Positions 59,109-64,000 of a stretch of 64,000 nucleotides of DNA are shown piece after piece. The notes under the pieces were generated by a model. It had not been told where the DNA came from. It did no database searches and saw only the letters and a program-made list of their open reading frames with translations. Each line of letters begins with the position of its first letter. Position 1 is the first letter of the stretch. Source of the DNA: Anaeramoeba flamelloides (taxonomy: Eukaryota > Metamonada > Anaeramoebidae); contig JANTQA010000048.1 in the NCBI GenBank assembly GCA_027625915.1, positions 5,667,001-5,731,000 on the forward strand, in the 5' to 3' direction. A program made the translations under genes and the position numbers.

Positions 59109-62100
59109 AAAATAAAAATTTGGAAAAAAATAAAATTTTTAATTTGTTTTGAAAAATAAAGTAAAAGTTATATAGATCATACAAATCCTCAAGTTTCCTT
59201 TGAACATTACCCTTAAACTAAACTTTCCAAGGGTTACATTATTTCTCTTCGTTTTCTCTTTTAGTTCGCCAATTATTTCGATAGCAATTGGAAATGTTGT
59301 CCAAGATCTCAGAATACCAAGGTGTAGACTGAAACTTGTTTAACCAACAAAAGAATATCAAGTTTAGGATATAAAATGGACTTGGTTGGAAATTTTTTTT
59401 TGTTTGCTTACATATTGGTTTTTTTTAGGGGAAATCAAGAGTTTGCTTACAAAAGGTTTTTTTTTCGAAAAACAAATTTTCAGAATCTTTCAAAATAAAA
59501 AACCTTGTTGGACTTGGAATATCTTGTTCTTTAACTTGGTTCTTGAATTTAAAATATTTTATGTTCAAAAAGAGAAACTCTTAAAATTTGTTGTGTTGAG
59601 TTCTAATAAAAGAACAATTTTTTTTTTGTCAAGGGTTTAACTTTCAATAAAATATGGATGGAAAAGTGTTTTTTCAAAACCCTTGTTTATATTAATTTAT
59701 TTTTATTTCCAAGAATTTCTCTATTAACCCAACTTTGTAAATAATTTGTAAAGATAAATAAAAAAATTCTAGATTTATTTGAAAAATTCTTTTTCTTTCT
59801 GTAAGTTCATGAATATTTCTCGATATTTGAAATAATTTCGCTTTTAATAATCCAAATAATTTGATTGTCTCTATTTTTTCGTCGGAAGGAATCTAATAAT
59901 GCGAAATTTTTTTGAAGAGAGGGCTTTATCGTTCAATCTCGTTAAAGAATTTGGTATTGCTTTAAACCCATGTGGCACCTTTCTTTTCGTTTTTTGAATT
60001 CACCAACAACACCTTATTAGTTTTGTGTGATCAAATCGGAAAATATATTTCATATTTGAAAAGAAGGTTTATTTTATAAAGAGTGGACAATGAATTATTA
60101 AAAAAGATAAAACTCGAGAGTGTTTTTGTAATTTCAAAATACGGTTTCGTTATTTCAGTAAAATTCTTTGTTAGACAAATTTCAAAACCTGTAAACTCAC
60201 ACTTTTCAAAAAATGATGAAATAAGCACTTATTTTAAACTCTTTATTTCTTATTTGGAAACAATAATTAACAGAAAATGGTTTGTTTAATAGGTTAACAA
60301 TATTTTCTTGGGATAAAGTGATTATCGTGAAAGTAAATATAAATGTAATTTATATTCTTGTCAACCCAAGACTAAACTCAGAGTTATTGAGTAAAGGTAA
60401 ATTGGTAGAGTTTAGAATTTTATTTTGGAGAAATTTTGCTAACAACATAAACTTTTTGAAGAACCAAATTCTTAATTTAATTTGAAAAAATTCCAATTTG
60501 ATCAAGTTAATTCCAATTTATTTAAAACTATGAGAAAGTTTATATTATGTATCTAATATTTTGAATATATTTTCTAGTACGAAAGTTCATTAAGAGGCAA
60601 ACAAATCCTATTTTTAATATTCCCTTTTTTTGAGATTAGCCAAGTACACATGTTTTTTTAAGTGGGGATCTTTATCTAATTTATCATTAAAAATCCCCAA
60701 AAAAACCAAAAATTTGCAATATTTTGATTTTCTATCTTCATATAAATAATTAAATACCTTTTTTTTTGTTTATTTCAATTCTTTTCTTCAAAACACCTTA
60801 ATAAAACAATTCCTTTTATTCAAAACAACTTTTGAGTAATTCTTATATGTTTTTTAAATTATATAAATTTCGCTGACAAAGACTAAAAAAAAAAAAAATA
60901 AAAAATAAATATTAATCATTTTTCCAAAAAAATTAATATGTAAAACAACAAAAGTACTTATTTAAACCCAAATATAGAATTAATTTTCAGTTAAAGCTAT
61001 GTATAAAAAAAAAAAAAGAAACCAAAAAATTGTTTTATTGAACATTTGATATAAAGTCGATAGAGTTTGAGATTGGAGTTGTCACTAAATACTTCAGATA
61101 CCCTACAAATTAGATTCTTAATTTTTGGTAAATGCTCTTACGTTCCATTATCCAAGAATAAAATAAATTTGGTTTTTTTAAAAAAAGGTAGTTTTTTTTT
61201 TTTGTTTTATTTATTTATATTTTTTGTTCTACTATAATGACCCATTTACCTTAGAGATGTAATTAAGAGACGTATTGACCCACACACAAATTATTAAATT
61301 TCACTGGGTTATTAATACTTTTGTGCTGATAACTTACACAACGAAAAATTAATTGAATAAATATACCCTTTTACACACCTCTAAGTTCTTGGTTAGTGAA
61401 TTTTTTGAGTATAACCAAAAAGATAAAACAAAAAAAAAAAAACAAAACCAAAAATACCACCCTTTTTCTGAAAACAACATTCATTTTATTAATGGATAAA
61501 GTATTGTTACACCAAAACCAAAATGAAATTATTTCATTTGTGTTTAACCTGATAATTTATATCAGAAACCAACATTCAATGTTTAAATAGGAAGTCTACA
61601 TTCATTTCTGATCAAAATTTCATTAAAAATCCATTTTTTAATTGATATTTTCGACAATTTTTTAAAAGTTCAACCGTTTTCTACAGTTTCTTATCATAAG
61701 TTTGAAGAAATAATTTCACCATTATGTTGTCTTTTTTTTTTAGATTTATTTTTTAAAACATTCAACTTTTTTTTTAATAAAAGGAATAAAATAAAAAATC
61801 AATTAATATTATATAATTATTTATATTTATTTTTATTTTTTTAGGAGTATTTTACGTTATATAAAATTGTAACATTTCAATTAGTTAATTTCTCTAATTA
61901 AGGTATTTCCAAAAAAGTGGTGCATTTTTTTTTATATTTCATAAAAAATATTATTTGTTAATTTGTTTTTGTAAATTGACAATAACAAATTAAATTTAAT
62001 AACTATATAGATTCAATCATATACTAATGCATTTAATTCAAAATATGTTAGGTGTGATATTCCCCAAAAATGAAAAAAAAAAAAAAAAAAAAATAGCACT

Positions 62101-63125
62101 TTTTTGTGGGTAAAACAAGACACAAATAATCTCAATAAAAATCCGGAAATATTGAAAGGGTAGAAATGATTTTTTAAACAATAAAATACATTTAACTGTT
62201 TTTAATAATATAGTAATTTTTTAGAGATTATACAAACTATGAAAACTATTTTTTTCAATCGAAAATAAAATAATAAACAACAATTTTCATACCTAAAAAA
62301 TATCCGATAAAAATGAGATCAGAAAAATTAATAGATTTTATTTATGTAATACAATACTAAGAAACAAATTGAATTATTATTCAGAAACAAACCAATCAAT
62401 GATTTTTAATGATTTTATATATTTAAATCCCCTTTTGAAGATTGGGTTTAATAAATATATATTAAAATAAATTTACTCCACTTTCTAGGGAATAGCTAAT
62501 ATATTTCCTTTAGAATTGATTTTCAAATTGTTTTTGCAAAATTTGAATTTTCTAGTATGTTACTAAATTTTGAATTATGGTTTAGATAAGATAAATTTAA
62601 TTAATAGATTATAGTCTTTAGGATTAGGAATCTATTTTTTTCTCTGTTCACTAATTTAATTATATTATTATTTTTTTATTTTGTGCATTTTTTTTTTAAA
62701 TATTTTTAGATCCATTTGTTCTTCAGCAAAAATTTAATATACCAATAAACGAATAAAGACTTTAATTCTGACCTAGAGACAGTAAGTATCCCAAATACTT
62801 TGAGTTGGATTGATTATAAACTTATCTATTAAAATAAAAATATCAAGGTCATTGTAATATATATTTGAGAGTGTGTTCGAGACAATAGTGACATAACGAA
62901 ATATATTGCATTCTTTTTAAAATGGCCAAGATTACGAATTTTGAGTACCTGGATTATGAAAGATACTGTAGGCGATTTAGAGGACATATAATTCATTATA
63001 TTTGGAAGATTTACCACCAACTAGATTAAAAAAAAGCGAAAAGTAATAATAAAAAGTCAATTAAATAATTTTTTTTTTTTGATAACATTTTTTTTCATTA
63101 TTATCTCTTCCACAAAAACACCTTT
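59109..63125. other. Gene-poor region upstream of the LRR gene
   Basis: It begins with the LRR gene's promoter region. Several plus-strand frames (59386-59640, 60083-60289, 60282-60485) are 65-85 codons long but compositionally AT-driven and lack clear starts. Repeat C copy 2 lies at 61902-62496. A 35-codon frame with ATG at 62922 (MAKITNFEYLDYERYCRRFR...) and a longer opposing frame were noted but not assigned. Confidence 0.5.
61902..62496. mobile_element. MITE-like element, family C copy 2
   Basis: Ends AGGTATTTCCAAAAAAGTGG and inverse AGCTATTCCCTAGAAAGTGG, with an interior alignable to 45340-45932 over its whole length (TTTCATAAAAAAT, AATTGACAATAA, AATACAATACTAAGAAACAA). The similar length indicates a defined element rather than random similarity. 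Confidence 0.65.
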
Positions 63126-63242
63126 TCACATTTTCAACTCGCTTAACTTATTGTTTATTTTATTTTCTTTCCATAACTTTTCCATTTGTTGTTTTGTCAA
63201 AGCTAAAACAGCATCTTTTACCCCCCCCATTGTAACAGTATC
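63126..63242 (-). CDS. Probable last exon of a gene continuing upstream
   Basis: Acceptor tatatacag at 63243 is followed by DTVTMGGVKDAVLALTKQQM then EKLWKENKINNKLSELKM and TGA (63126-63128), 38 codons. The residue mix and helical pattern are protein-like, and GC is higher than the flanks. It includes a C8/G8 run at 63221-63228, so the frame depends on an exact run length. An internal ATG exists, but the frame is open back to the acceptor. Upstream exons were not identified in the last 750 bases. Confidence 0.35.
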   Translation of the reverse strand, partial: DTVTMGGVKDAVLALTKQQMEKLWKENKINNKLSELKM

Positions 63243-64000
63243 CTGTATATATTAAACAATTGATTTTATTTCTTCTCTAAATTTTAAATTTCATGTTCCA
63301 AAACATTAAAAGTCAATTAAAAAAAAAAATTAATTAAAAATTAATGATTATAAAAAATATCAGCTGAATAATTTGAGTAACACTATTAGAAAAATTTAGA
63401 AAAACTCATAGTTTTAACTATTCCCATAACTTTTTGGAAATAGAACAGAATTCTACATTTTCTAATTCTTTTATATGTTCATTTTTTTCTCAGAAATAAA
63501 TACACTATATTGTATTAGAGTAACCATGGATATGGATATAATCAAAGTATATTACAATTAAAAGTAAATCATATAAGTTTTACATGGTCTACACGAACCT
63601 AAAAAATCTATTATAAATATTATTTTACAATAAATATTTAGATTTTTTACCAATGATCCCAATGAAAAATTAATATTTTTGACTTTTTTTTTATTAATCC
63701 CTTTTCCAAATTTAAAAATAGAAACCAAAATAATATTATGTCCCAATTCAAATTGTTAAACACCGAAAAAATCCAATTTTTGAAAAAAAAAATCTAATTT
63801 AATTGATTCGAGAAGAAATGCAAATTTGGAAAATCATAAATTGAAAATTTAACAATTGTTTATAAATTCTAATACCCAAAAACAAATAATAAATAATAAC
63901 CCATATAAATAGACAAGAAAGTGTTTAAAATTTTGGATAGGGTCACAAAAAATAAGTATATGTATATTTGTTTAAATTCTATTAGTAATTATTGATCAAT
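63243..64000. other. Non-coding end of window with repeat B
   Basis: AT-rich. From about 63740 it matches the right part of repeat B (GAAAAAATCCAATTTTTGAA; TATTGATCAAT at the edge) and the copy continues beyond the window. Confidence 0.55.
63740..64000 (+). repeat. Dispersed repeat family B, copy 6 (cut by window edge)
   Basis: Aligns with 9660-9910 and 39390-39650: TTTTTGAAAAAAAAAATCTA, the GAAATGCAAATT region, CAATTGTTTATAAATT, and a terminal AATTATTGATCAAT. Confidence 0.55.

Noticed and set aside
59386-60485. Three successive plus-strand frames of 65-85 codons
   Set aside because: No clear starts, different phases, Phe/Ile/Lys-dominated composition; not enough to call a gene or a decayed element.
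62829-63020. Overlapping short frames on both strands, including MAKITNFEYLDYERYCRRFR... on plus
   Set aside because: Too short to decide between strands; no splice partner or homolog seen.

Overview
The window is nuclear DNA of a very AT-rich eukaryote, most likely a free-living amoeboid or flagellate protist. Introns have GT-AG ends, TAA is the usual stop, no in-frame TAA/TAG/TGA is read through (so not a ciliate code), and the proteins are eukaryotic (BLM-type RecQ helicase, bin3/MePCE RNA capping enzyme, DPH7, E2F-like factor, BAR-like protein, LRR proteins). Almost every protein carries long dipeptide runs (SD, RG, EK, SG), a style I associate with genomes such as Anaeramoeba or Dictyostelium. 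The species assignment is inference only.

Layout. 1-3674 (-): RecQ/BLM helicase, 3' end outside the window. 7956-9239 (+): MePCE/bin3 methyltransferase, head-to-head with the helicase across 4.3 kb of repeats. 12104-16356 (+): DPH7 in three exons, with a 2,978-base first intron. 20465-21006 (+): an unidentified two-exon membrane-like reading frame. 23977-24878 (+): last exon of a divergent PAP2-type lipid phosphatase. 24.9-31.8 kb: a gene desert of about 7 kb. 32020-33345 (-): E2F-like winged-helix protein. 36232-37330 (+): BAR-like coiled-coil protein in two exons, with a frame slip near its end. 41253-44255 (-): large LRR protein with PH-like C-terminal segments. 50906-51411 (-): an exon of another LRR-like protein. 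56296-59108 (-): LRR protein in two exons with a probable lipidated N-terminus. 63126-63242 (-): a probable last exon of a gene that begins beyond the window.

The gene-free part, well over half of the window, is built from dispersed non-coding repeats. I recognise by eye several families (called A-E here), three copies of a Tc1/mariner-type MITE with TA target sites, four large fold-back elements, a 0.7-kb tandem duplication, and a pair of short-period arrays at 46.7-46.9 and 47.8-47.9 kb in which a degenerate ATCGYGAT palindrome recurs every 18-20 bases. These arrays are the most unusual structure in the window.

The genes do not form a pathway. They are housekeeping and regulatory genes: DNA repair (RecQ), snRNA capping (MePCE), translation-factor modification (DPH7), cell-cycle transcription (E2F-like), membrane shaping and lipid metabolism (BAR-like, PAP2), and LRR scaffolds. 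I saw no tRNA, rRNA, CRISPR, retroelement or viral element.
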